Shown one piece after another: positions 6,574-13,019 of a stretch of 13,019 nt of DNA (its first letter is position 1; each line of letters starts with the position of its first letter). Under the pieces are notes generated by a model. The model did no database searches. It saw nothing but the letters and a program-made list of their open reading frames with translations, and was not told the DNA's origin. Both the position numbers and the translations under genes were made by a program. The stretch comes from an uncultured Bacteroidota bacterium (lineage in GTDB: Bacteria > Bacteroidota > Bacteroidia > Chitinophagales > Chitinophagaceae). Where the stretch lies: the NCBI GenBank assembly GCA_946479055.1, contig CAMLEX010000049.1, forward strand, positions 1 to 13,019, read 5' to 3'.

Positions 6574-7536
6574 TTATTTCTTAACAAACTTATCTATCAC
6601 AGTACGAACCCCACCAGTACTGTTTATCAAAACCATGTAAGTTCGGAACCAAGATCCTGCATATTTGGTACTAGCATCGCCCACAATTTGATAACCCGCC
6701 AGCTTGGGTGCAGTTGAAATAGTAAAACCCCCATCAGCTAATCCTTTCTTGGTTGCAGTATTCAGTGATACTGAAAAATTACTGAACACACCATTGTTAC
6801 TATCAAAAGATAATGATATACCGGCAAATGCACCTACAAAGGTTTGTAAATAGTCTTCTGGCAGAAGTAAGGTTGTTTCAGTTTCGGGAAGTCCGACAGC
6901 GTCATGATCAACATAAGTTGTTGAGTTTGGAGCTGTAGCAGTATCTGTAGTGCCATTCCAACGGGAAAAACTCCTCAAATAAGGTCCCGCCAAGGCATTA
7001 CCGATTATGTTATAATACCTCGTACTAAGATTGCTACTTAACGTTGCACCCGATTCAGTAATAGTAACAGGGAACATATAACTTTTAACAGGGTCAAATA
7101 AATTCTGCTTAATTACCAATTGGGTATGCCCCACACGTTCTCCTGCTGGAATAGTGATAGAAGTGTTTATTAGTTTAACCATATCAGCAGTAACTGGCTG
7201 AAAGTTTCTATTGTTAGCCGTATTAAATGCTGCACGTTTTGCATCATCAAAGGCAATTTTAACCGTTACGTCGTTGGTTGTTTTTGTGTGATAATCCAGA
7301 TCGATATAAAGATCCACTGTATCATTATCAGGAGAAAAAGCATCTATAAAAACACCAGATTTTTCCACATTACCAAGTCCTGCGGTTCGAATAGACGTAT
7401 ACATCCCTCCTTCCGTATTACGAACAGCTCCATAAAGCCCATCCTCATAATCTTTATCTTTAAGACAGGAAGTTACGGTAAGAGCCAACAAAAATACTGG
7501 CAACAACCTTTTACTATTTATAAGTATTTTTTTCAT
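6574..7536 (-). CDS. DUF1735-type surface lipoprotein (SusE/F-position accessory protein)
   Basis: A 320-residue lipoprotein. The N-terminus has a basic start, a hydrophobic core and the lipobox LTVTSC with Cys24 as the acylated residue, followed by the acidic LKDKDYED, a pattern compatible with export to the cell surface in Bacteroidota. Residues about 40-165 match the DUF1735 (BT_3987-like N-terminal) beta-sandwich pattern, including VDLYIDLDYHTKTTNDVTVKI and the TITIPAGE-like segment SITIPAGERVG. The C-terminal 150 residues form a second beta-rich domain ending TVIDKFVKK. Such proteins sit in SusE/F position and are thought to bind ligand next to SusCD; the ligand is unknown. It starts 24 bases after susD and is the last gene before the terminator 6501-6535. 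Confidence 0.85.
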   Translation of the reverse strand: MKKILINSKRLLPVFLLALTVTSCLKDKDYEDGLYGAVRNTEGGMYTSIRTAGLGNVEKSGVFIDAFSPDNDTVDLYIDLDYHTKTTNDVTVKIAFDDAKRAAFNTANNRNFQPVTADMVKLINTSITIPAGERVGHTQLVIKQNLFDPVKSYMFPVTITESGATLSSNLSTRYYNIIGNALAGPYLRSFSRWNGTTDTATAPNSTTYVDHDAVGLPETETTLLLPEDYLQTFVGAFAGISLSFDSNNGVFSNFSVSLNTATKKGLADGGFTISTAPKLAGYQIVGDASTKYAGSWFRTYMVLINSTGGVRTVIDKFVKK

Positions 7537-7560
7537 AATTCTATTTTTAAATTTTTGAAT

Positions 7561-9051
7561 TTACAGATCCCAGAAAATTTTAGATGTAAACTGATTTACG
7601 TCTGCCGGAGCATTTTCCTTATTGTACTGGTACTCTGTTGTTGGATAAAGCAACCTTCTTGGTATAGGATTGTTTCCCCTTTCAGGTGCAATGGATAGAG
7701 GTGGTTGTACCACACCCAATCTGCGGTAATCGCTCCAGGTTTCATTGGCCTGTAATCCGTTTAAAGCAAAATATTTCTGCCAGGCTATTACTTTAATTTG
7801 ATCTGTTTGGGTAGCAGGCCAGGCTATTCTAGAATCAGTGTTGGTAAGATAAGTATTAGCCGTAGCAATAGCATCTGGTACAGCAAGGAATACAAATGAT
7901 TCCCTTACAGCTGCTCTATAGACGGAATCCGCCTTCAAAGTTAACCAGCCTCTTGCTGCTGCTTCAGCCACCAAAAAATTCGCTTCCACTGATGTCAGCA
8001 ACCACATAGATGAAGTAGATGTAGCAAAACCATATCCGGGTCCGGAAGTGCGATCAGCATTTACATCATCAGCAGGATTTGCGCCATAATCAGTACCTCT
8101 GTATTCTGTAGGGAGAGCTTTAGCAGGTCTGTACACTCTTTTATATCTCTCATCACTAAGATTTTTCATCAAATTGAGTGAGAAATTATTCGCCCTATTA
8201 TAATTATCTGCCTCATTGCCATTGCTTAAAAACAGATGACTACGATAAAAAGGATTGCCTTTATCTTCAGTAAATCCCGGATTAGCCATCGCTCCCTTTC
8301 CATCTCCTAAAAAACCGGAACCTTCTGCTGTAATCTTGGCGATTTCAGCAGCCCTATCAAACGTACTCGTTTTGGAGGTGTGGATTAATAAACGAAGCTT
8401 TAAAGTGTTAGCGAATTTCGCCCAATCGGATTTTACGCCTTTAAAAATAATGTCCTGGCTTGCTATGCCTTTATCAAGGTCAGCAGCTTTTATCAACGCC
8501 AACCCTTCATCAATTAAAGGGATTAAAGCTTTATAAACATCCTCCGCATTATCATATGACGGTCGGATATTCCCAACCAAATCAAATGCATTACTATAAG
8601 GGACATTACCATAAACATCGACCAGAACTCCCATTTCGTGTGCCTGCATAATCTTTGAAATTCCTTCATAGAATTTCCAAGCCAATTCATTTGATTTCTT
8701 TTCGATGGATTTATACTGGCTAACACTATAATATATACTATTCCATATCCCTGCTCCAAAATCGTTGGTAATATTATAACTCATTTCGACAGTGGCCCTT
8801 GAATAGGTACCTGAAGCGCTCCAATAACCCATATAACGCTGCAGGAAATCATAGGCTCCTGCATTTCTGGAAGCAGAGTTATTCAATTGCGCCGCCAAAG
8901 CCAGATCCGGAGATACAGAAGTTTCAGTAGGGTTGTTTGGGTTATCGTTTATATCTAGAAAACTTTTTTTGCAGCTTCCCAATAGCAACGCACAACCAGC
9001 CGCTATAATAGATAAACTAAGTTTATTCATTTCTAATAATTTAATTTTCAT
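7561..9051 (-). CDS. SusD/RagB-family outer-membrane lipoprotein (SusD-like_2 type)
   Basis: A 496-residue SusD homologue, the surface lipoprotein that closes over the SusC barrel and captures substrate. Seen: signal peptide with lipobox LLLGSC (Cys27), then KKSFLDINDNPNNPTE, the typical start of mature SusD-like_2 proteins; TPR-like helices with AHEMGVLVDVYGNVPYSNAF (137-156) and PSYDNAEDVYKALIPLIDEG (164-183); WAKFANTLKLRLLIH near 210-224; and a C-terminal region with RRLLYPTTEYQYNKEN. The frame offers two starts: ATG at 9051 and ATG at 9030, seven codons later, beginning MNKLSLSII. Both give a working signal peptide, and the shorter looks slightly more typical. It follows susC by 17 bases and precedes the DUF1735 gene by 24, a tight operon. 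The family has members for glycans, peptides and other ligands, so the name gives no substrate. Confidence 0.94.
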   Translation of the reverse strand: MKIKLLEMNKLSLSIIAAGCALLLGSCKKSFLDINDNPNNPTETSVSPDLALAAQLNNSASRNAGAYDFLQRYMGYWSASGTYSRATVEMSYNITNDFGAGIWNSIYYSVSQYKSIEKKSNELAWKFYEGISKIMQAHEMGVLVDVYGNVPYSNAFDLVGNIRPSYDNAEDVYKALIPLIDEGLALIKAADLDKGIASQDIIFKGVKSDWAKFANTLKLRLLIHTSKTSTFDRAAEIAKITAEGSGFLGDGKGAMANPGFTEDKGNPFYRSHLFLSNGNEADNYNRANNFSLNLMKNLSDERYKRVYRPAKALPTEYRGTDYGANPADDVNADRTSGPGYGFATSTSSMWLLTSVEANFLVAEAAARGWLTLKADSVYRAAVRESFVFLAVPDAIATANTYLTNTDSRIAWPATQTDQIKVIAWQKYFALNGLQANETWSDYRRLGVVQPPLSIAPERGNNPIPRRLLYPTTEYQYNKENAPADVNQFTSKIFWDL

Positions 9052-9068
9052 AATAATAATTACTGTTG

Positions 9069-12000
9069 TTAGAATCCTAACACTACGTTAAATCCATAAA
9101 GTCTGTTTGGAGGCAAAATGTTGCTGTTATTTACTCCCAAAGCATTTCCTGTAGTAGTTGAAAACTCCGGATCTGTCCACATATTTGATTCTGGTAAGAA
9201 TGTAAACAGGTTTCTTCCGTTTATTCCTATTGTAGCATTCTTAATCACTTTTGTTTTTCTTAATACACTTGCTGGTAATTCATATGTCAAAGCAATCTCA
9301 CGGATCTTCCAGGCCGCAGCACTGGTAAGATAGTTTGACTGAACACCCCTGTTTGTATTAGTAGCCTCATAAAAGCCATATCCACCGTTGGCTGTAAATA
9401 CGTCTGTATTAACAACATACTTACCTGACCCATCATCATAAACGGAGTTAGGCACAATGAATTTTTGGCGGCCATTGGTGCCACTTCTGTATGAACTTCC
9501 CGTGAAATCCATATCAGGCCCAATACCATGATACACCTGGTGTCCACCTCTGTAATCAGCAGTGGCTGATAATGAAAGCCCTTTCCATGAGAAGGATGGG
9601 CTAAGACCTATAAGAGTTGTTGGCATAGTATTACCAAACATTTTCACATTAGGATCCAAAGAAGGGTAGCCTGAAACACGATCAACGATTATACGACCCT
9701 GCGGGTCACGCTTATAATCGGTTAATTTGAACATAAATGCAGGATGACCCGCTATTACAAAATTATTATTGCCGATACCTAATTCATCCAGGCCCTGGTA
9801 AACTGAATTTACTTTGCTATCCATTAAGCTCAGGTTTCCTTTGAAATTGATTCTGAAATCACCCAATTCAATAACAGGCGTTAAGCGCAGATCAAACTCC
9901 AATCCTTTATTTTCAAAATCAGCAGCGTTAACCAATGCATCGGAAAACCCGGTAGCCCGTGATGTTTGGATATTCAATATCTGATTAGTGTTATCTTGTA
10001 AATAACCGGTTACTTCAAGGTTAATACGATTTCTCAAGAAAGAGATTTCAAAACCAGCTTCTTTTGAAACTACAAACTCAGGTTTGATTGTAGGATTATT
10101 AACTGACAGTGAACCCTGAAAACCAGGTAAATTGCCATAAGGAAAACCCGGGGCGACTCCATAGGTTTGTTCGAGTCTGTAAGCCCCGTTATTAGCTATA
10201 CCCAAATTCACGTTACCTGACTTAGAAACAGATCCTCTTAATTTGAGGTAAGAAATAACCTGGCTACTTTTTAATGCACTTATAGCATCACTTAACACGA
10301 TAGATGCACTGGCACCAGGGTAAAAGAAAGAAAGATTATCCTGAGGCAATCTTGAATCCCAATCATTTCTACCTGTAAATTCAACGAAGACCCAGTTTTT
10401 ATAGCCGACAGATACTTTACCAAAAGCACCGATCAACCGTGTTTTGGAACTACCTTCAAAGGCGCCGGCTTCACCTGTTCTGTTTGAAACATTGTACAGG
10501 GTGGGAATAATTAAATTGCTACCATTTATATCGACTGATTTAGCTTTATCCTGGCGGAAAGAATGTCCTACCAAGGCATCAACAGAAAAAGCACCAAAAT
10601 CTTTTTGTGCACTGATAAATAAATCGGATGTTAAACGGCTGCTTCTAAATTCACCGTCTGAAACACCAGCTTTAATGTCATTAGCCGCATTGGTTTTATG
10701 ACTAACATTATGAGCATAATTCGAAAAAGTAAATGCTTCTCTTGTGTTCTTGTATTCCTCATTTTTCAGAGTAGTACTTGCTCTGTAGGTCAGATTTAAC
10801 CAGTCAGTGACTTTGTAACTCAGTTCAACCTGGGCAAATATGTCATCCTTAAGACCTTTGCTTCTATCTTTATCCTTTATAAAATATGGATTTTGATAAT
10901 ATTCATTAAAGTAGTGATTAGGACTTGCATCAGAAGAATCAACTCTCCAATTTTTATATTTCGTTAAGTCAATATGGCCAGCAGTGTTAAACACTTCCCA
11001 GTAAGGAGAAACAGAAGCCACATTGTATTGCTGACGTGTATATGTAATATTATAATTTGTCTTAAATCTTCCATATTCATTACCGGAAGAAAAACGGAAT
11101 GTTGAACGGCGATTCTTGTCTCCTCCTAATGTACCTTTAATATCAGCATCCTGTGCAGATAAGTAAAAGTTTTTAGCGGAATAAGAAATATCATTTTGCA
11201 TGGTTACGCCTGTTTCAAAGAAATTTCTTCTTCCATTCTTTTTATACGAATAAACTTCTTTTTGTATAGTGCCGTTTTCCAGGGGACGGCCTATTTCTCT
11301 TAAGGAACCATCAAATTCATCACCATATTGCTGGTTTTCGAATGGGTCATAAACACCATTTCCGCTTGCATCCACACTTGAACCAGAGCCAAATCTCGTT
11401 TGAAAATCAGGCAGAAATAAAATAGATTCAAACTGAGTAGAATTGCTTACGGTAACTACGGGTGAACCGCTTTTTGAGCCTCGCTTAGTTTTTAAAAAAA
11501 TTACCCCATTCACACCATCCGGGCCATACAAGGCGGCAGCAGAAGCGCCTTTCAGGATAGTGATATCTTCTACATCGTTGGGGTTAATCCTGTTTAACAT
11601 ACTTAACTCAACAGGAGAACCATCTAATACCAAAAGCGGCTGGTTATTCCCTGTTAAAGAACGAATACCACGCAGTGTAATACGTGTATCAGCAAAAACA
11701 CCATTGTTAGTAGTAGCGATATTCAGACCTGAAACTTTACCTGTTAAACCATTTTGAATGTTTACAGGGCTGCCTAATGTAGCTTCCTTATTAGAAACTT
11801 TTGCTACGGAATAACCCAATTCACGGGGTTGCTTTTTTACACCTAAAGCGGTTGTAACAACTACTTCCTGTAGCTCGCCTTCCTTTTTGCCCAAGGCAAC
11901 ATTTAAATCGCCAACGCCAGGAGTAGTTGTGGTGGAACTAAAACCAGTGGCTGTGATAGTAAGTCTGGATCCTTCTTTGATCTTAATTGTAAATGCTCCA

Positions 12001-12167
12001 GCCGCGTCCGCTGTTGTAGCATTTTTAGTACCGGTCTCAGAAATCGTAGCAAAGGGAATGGGCTCCCCTTTGTCATCTTTAATTACCCCTTTTACCGTGC
12101 GGGTTTGTGCAAATGCAAAAATGCATAGCAACATCAGCACTGTGAGCAGTGATGCAATTTTTCTCAT
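9069..12167 (-). CDS. SusC/RagA-family TonB-linked outer-membrane receptor
   Basis: A complete 1032-residue TonB-dependent transporter of the SusC class, which imports ligands delivered by its SusD partner using TonB-ExbBD energy. Seen: signal peptide ending FAFA (cleavage after Ala20); a carboxypeptidase-D regulatory-like domain at about 23-95 (TVKGVIKDDKGEPIPFATI); the SusC signature ELQEVVVTTALGVKKQPREL (98-117) containing the TonB-box-like region; the plug domain at about 118-230 (INGL-type segment IQNGLTGKVSGLNI, ITLRGIRSLTGNNQPLLVLD, DVEDITILKGASAAALYG); then a long beta-barrel with many aromatic strand ends and a C-terminus in Phe (LYGFNVVLGF), as for proteins inserted by Bam. The plug ends GPDGVNGVIFLKTKRG instead of the common SRAANGVI form. 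It is the first gene of the operon. No N-terminal sigma-regulator (STN) domain is present. Confidence 0.97.
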   Translation of the reverse strand: MRKIASLLTVLMLLCIFAFAQTRTVKGVIKDDKGEPIPFATISETGTKNATTADAAGAFTIKIKEGSRLTITATGFSSTTTTPGVGDLNVALGKKEGELQEVVVTTALGVKKQPRELGYSVAKVSNKEATLGSPVNIQNGLTGKVSGLNIATTNNGVFADTRITLRGIRSLTGNNQPLLVLDGSPVELSMLNRINPNDVEDITILKGASAAALYGPDGVNGVIFLKTKRGSKSGSPVVTVSNSTQFESILFLPDFQTRFGSGSSVDASGNGVYDPFENQQYGDEFDGSLREIGRPLENGTIQKEVYSYKKNGRRNFFETGVTMQNDISYSAKNFYLSAQDADIKGTLGGDKNRRSTFRFSSGNEYGRFKTNYNITYTRQQYNVASVSPYWEVFNTAGHIDLTKYKNWRVDSSDASPNHYFNEYYQNPYFIKDKDRSKGLKDDIFAQVELSYKVTDWLNLTYRASTTLKNEEYKNTREAFTFSNYAHNVSHKTNAANDIKAGVSDGEFRSSRLTSDLFISAQKDFGAFSVDALVGHSFRQDKAKSVDINGSNLIIPTLYNVSNRTGEAGAFEGSSKTRLIGAFGKVSVGYKNWVFVEFTGRNDWDSRLPQDNLSFFYPGASASIVLSDAISALKSSQVISYLKLRGSVSKSGNVNLGIANNGAYRLEQTYGVAPGFPYGNLPGFQGSLSVNNPTIKPEFVVSKEAGFEISFLRNRINLEVTGYLQDNTNQILNIQTSRATGFSDALVNAADFENKGLEFDLRLTPVIELGDFRINFKGNLSLMDSKVNSVYQGLDELGIGNNNFVIAGHPAFMFKLTDYKRDPQGRIIVDRVSGYPSLDPNVKMFGNTMPTTLIGLSPSFSWKGLSLSATADYRGGHQVYHGIGPDMDFTGSSYRSGTNGRQKFIVPNSVYDDGSGKYVVNTDVFTANGGYGFYEATNTNRGVQSNYLTSAAAWKIREIALTYELPASVLRKTKVIKNATIGINGRNLFTFLPESNMWTDPEFSTTTGNALGVNNSNILPPNRLYGFNVVLGF

Positions 12168-12422
12168 GTGATTGTTTGTTTAGTTTTTAAAACGTTGAAA
12201 TTCAACGGAAAATGGTGGAAATTAGGGTTGAATCCGTAAAAAGTACACCTTAACCATGAATTTTGTTGAGCCAAGTTAACTTTTTTTTTAACAAATCATT
12301 ATTGCCATTAATAAAAAATTAACTTCTTGATTTAGATTAAAATAGTACAGATTCTAAGGATTCGGTTGCTTTTTACAAACCACCTACGATATCTAACATA
12401 TAAGGACGAGGCATTATAACAT
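12168..12422 (-). promoter_or_regulatory. susC upstream regulatory region
   Basis: A 255-base non-coding stretch between the strong terminator and the susC start, so it must hold the promoter of the susCD operon. It contains a palindrome at 12193-12207, a second palindrome AAGTTAACTT at 12273-12282 followed on the plus strand by a nine-T run (12281-12289), and a second TTAACTT copy further up near 12318. No exact TAnnTTTG is present on the minus strand; the closest is TACTTTTT at 12238-12245. The promoter may therefore be read by an alternative (ECF) sigma factor, which is inference. No open frame of note occurs here. Confidence 0.5.
12193..12207. promoter_or_regulatory. Palindrome upstream of susC, candidate operator
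   Basis: CGTTGAA and TTCAACG flank a single central A, a perfect 7-base inverted repeat lying 26-40 bases before the susC start codon. A related half, GTTGAATCCG, occurs at 12228-12237. Position and symmetry suit a repressor or activator dimer acting on the susCD operon or on its leader. The one-base centre makes an RNA hairpin unlikely. Confidence 0.4.
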
Positions 12423-12455
12423 AAAAAAGAGGCTGCCAATGGCAGCCTCTTTTTT
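12423..12455. terminator. Strong symmetric rho-independent terminator
   Basis: Bases 12423-12437 pair perfectly with 12441-12455: a GAGGCTGCC core extended by A/T pairs, with a three-base loop AAT. The stem is flanked by A and T runs, so it can stop transcripts in both directions. It lies 20 bases past the stop codon of the Lipid_bd-type gene and insulates the susC promoter from the operon upstream. Confidence 0.93.
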
Positions 12456-12474
12456 CTCACAAACATATGTTTAA

Positions 12475-12957
12475 TTAGTAGTCATCTTCCGCAAATCGCG
12501 TTCTTGCATGGCCCTCGATGGTATAAATTGTTCCCGGGTCATCCTCAAACTCAACTTTCATATAGATGCTGTCAGTAACATTCCCGGTTTTTGAATGTCC
12601 CATATTTGGAAAAATTTTACCTTCAGTAATATTTACTTTGATGCCATAATTCCGAACTACAGATACAGCCTGATTGGCGCTAAAAGTTAAATCATTAAAA
12701 TCAGCAGTTGCCTTTACTTTAAAATTCCAAAGTTGATTAGGATCGTCTACCCATATTTCATTTGTATTGGCAGAAGTATTATAAGTAGAAATTTTTCCAA
12801 ATGCTCCAGGACCGTAGACATTATCGCCATCCAGCTTTAATTCAGCCCACCATTCATTTGCCATTTTTTCGGCTGCGGTTCCACCTATATCAGGTTTCTT
12901 ACTGCAAGAGGAAAAAATAATGAGTGCTGTTACTGTTAATACAAGTATTCTTTTCAT
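12475..12957 (-). CDS. Lipid_bd-family (PF12888-type) lipoprotein
   Basis: A 160-residue lipoprotein. The signal peptide ends in the lipobox FSSC with Cys18 acylated. The mature part shows the pattern I associate with the Bacteroidota 'lipid-binding putative hydrolase' family: a short linker with AAEKMANEWWAELKLDG (28-44), then STYNTSANTNEIWVDD (57-72), LWNFKVKATADFNDLTFSA (76-94), and a second sheet with DSIYMKVEFEDDPGTIYTIEGHAR (129-152). The probable fold is an all-beta barrel; the hydrolase label is not supported by visible catalytic residues. These proteins often sit at the end of Sus-type operons with DUF1735 proteins. Here it is followed by a strong terminator and preceded 17 bases upstream by the end of another gene, so it more likely closes an upstream operon than opens the susC one. 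Confidence 0.82.
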   Translation of the reverse strand: MKRILVLTVTALIIFSSCSKKPDIGGTAAEKMANEWWAELKLDGDNVYGPGAFGKISTYNTSANTNEIWVDDPNQLWNFKVKATADFNDLTFSANQAVSVVRNYGIKVNITEGKIFPNMGHSKTGNVTDSIYMKVEFEDDPGTIYTIEGHARTRFAEDDY

Positions 12958-12974
12958 ATAAGAAAAAGTTTTAG

Positions 12975-13019
12975 TTATTGTTTTATAAAAGTTCTTGCGG
13001 CCGTTCCATATCCTGAGTT
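12975..13019 (-). CDS. C-terminal end of an upstream gene (partial)
   Basis: On the minus strand from the right edge, one frame reads NSGYGTAARTFIKQ and ends in TAA at 12975-12977, 17 bases before the start of the Lipid_bd-type gene. The spacing fits an operon. The tail faintly resembles the end of the DUF1735 protein in this window (NSTGGVRTVIDKFVKK), which would suit a SusCD-DUF1735-Lipid_bd order, but 14 residues are too few to assign a family. Another frame is also open across this stretch and runs into the lipoprotein gene, so the call is tentative. Confidence 0.35.
   Translation of the reverse strand, partial: NSGYGTAARTFIKQ

Noticed and set aside
11443..12171. Two open frames on the plus strand (104 and 94 codons) over the susC N-terminal region
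   Set aside because: They are shadows of the strongly supported SusC reading frame; their sequences mirror its plug domain in the opposite strand.
12273..12289. AAGTTAACTT followed by a nine-T run as a terminator
   Set aside because: The palindrome has no loop space to form an RNA hairpin and no plus-strand gene precedes it; it is more likely ordinary AT-rich promoter DNA or an operator.
1..13019. tRNA, rRNA, riboswitch, CRISPR array, insertion sequence or phage attachment site
   Set aside because: Spacers were read on both strands and none showed tRNA-like arms, regularly spaced repeats, transposase fragments or flanking target duplications.

Overview
The window looks like a chromosomal segment from a Bacteroidota member, most likely of the Chitinophagaceae or a close relative. 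The evidence is a SusC/SusD-type outer-membrane locus with a DUF1735 lipoprotein, a Lipid_bd-type lipoprotein, an E1 dehydrogenase alpha region of the type fused to beta in this phylum, AT-rich spacers, weak Shine-Dalgarno sites, and two exact matches to the Bacteroidetes -7 promoter element TAnnTTTG. Almost all genes are on the minus strand; only radC is on the plus strand.

Layout, left to right. 1-794: start of a thiamine-diphosphate 2-oxoacid dehydrogenase E1 gene running off the left edge, with its candidate promoter at 833-840. 957-4359: a housekeeping block read leftwards: a small membrane protein, prs (PRPP synthetase), rplY (ribosomal protein L25), a strong terminator, then pth (peptidyl-tRNA hydrolase), a FAH-family hydrolase and a second terminator. 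The order prs-rplY-pth is conserved in many bacteria and links nucleotide supply with translation. 4465-5157: radC on the plus strand, divergent from the small membrane gene and convergent with the next pair across a GTTTGAAG-type repeat hairpin. 5229-6238: a two-gene unit of an unknown exported protein followed 5 bases later by a DUF3467 protein. 6501-12167: an outer-membrane uptake operon, susC-susD-DUF1735, closed by a terminator. 12423-12455: a very strong symmetric terminator. 12475-13019: a Lipid_bd-family lipoprotein and, 17 bases upstream of it, the last codons of another gene, probably the tail of a second outer-membrane operon beyond the window.

The three Sus genes should work together: SusC is the TonB-dependent barrel, SusD the lid that captures ligand, and the DUF1735 lipoprotein an accessory surface binder. 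No glycoside hydrolase, peptidase, sigma/anti-sigma pair or regulator gene is present, so the substrate cannot be named. I found no CRISPR array, transposase, rRNA or tRNA, and no convincing new multi-gene system. The best leads are the palindrome upstream of susC, the possible tandem Sus locus at the right edge, the uncharacterised exported protein/DUF3467 pair, and the hairpin between prs and rplY.
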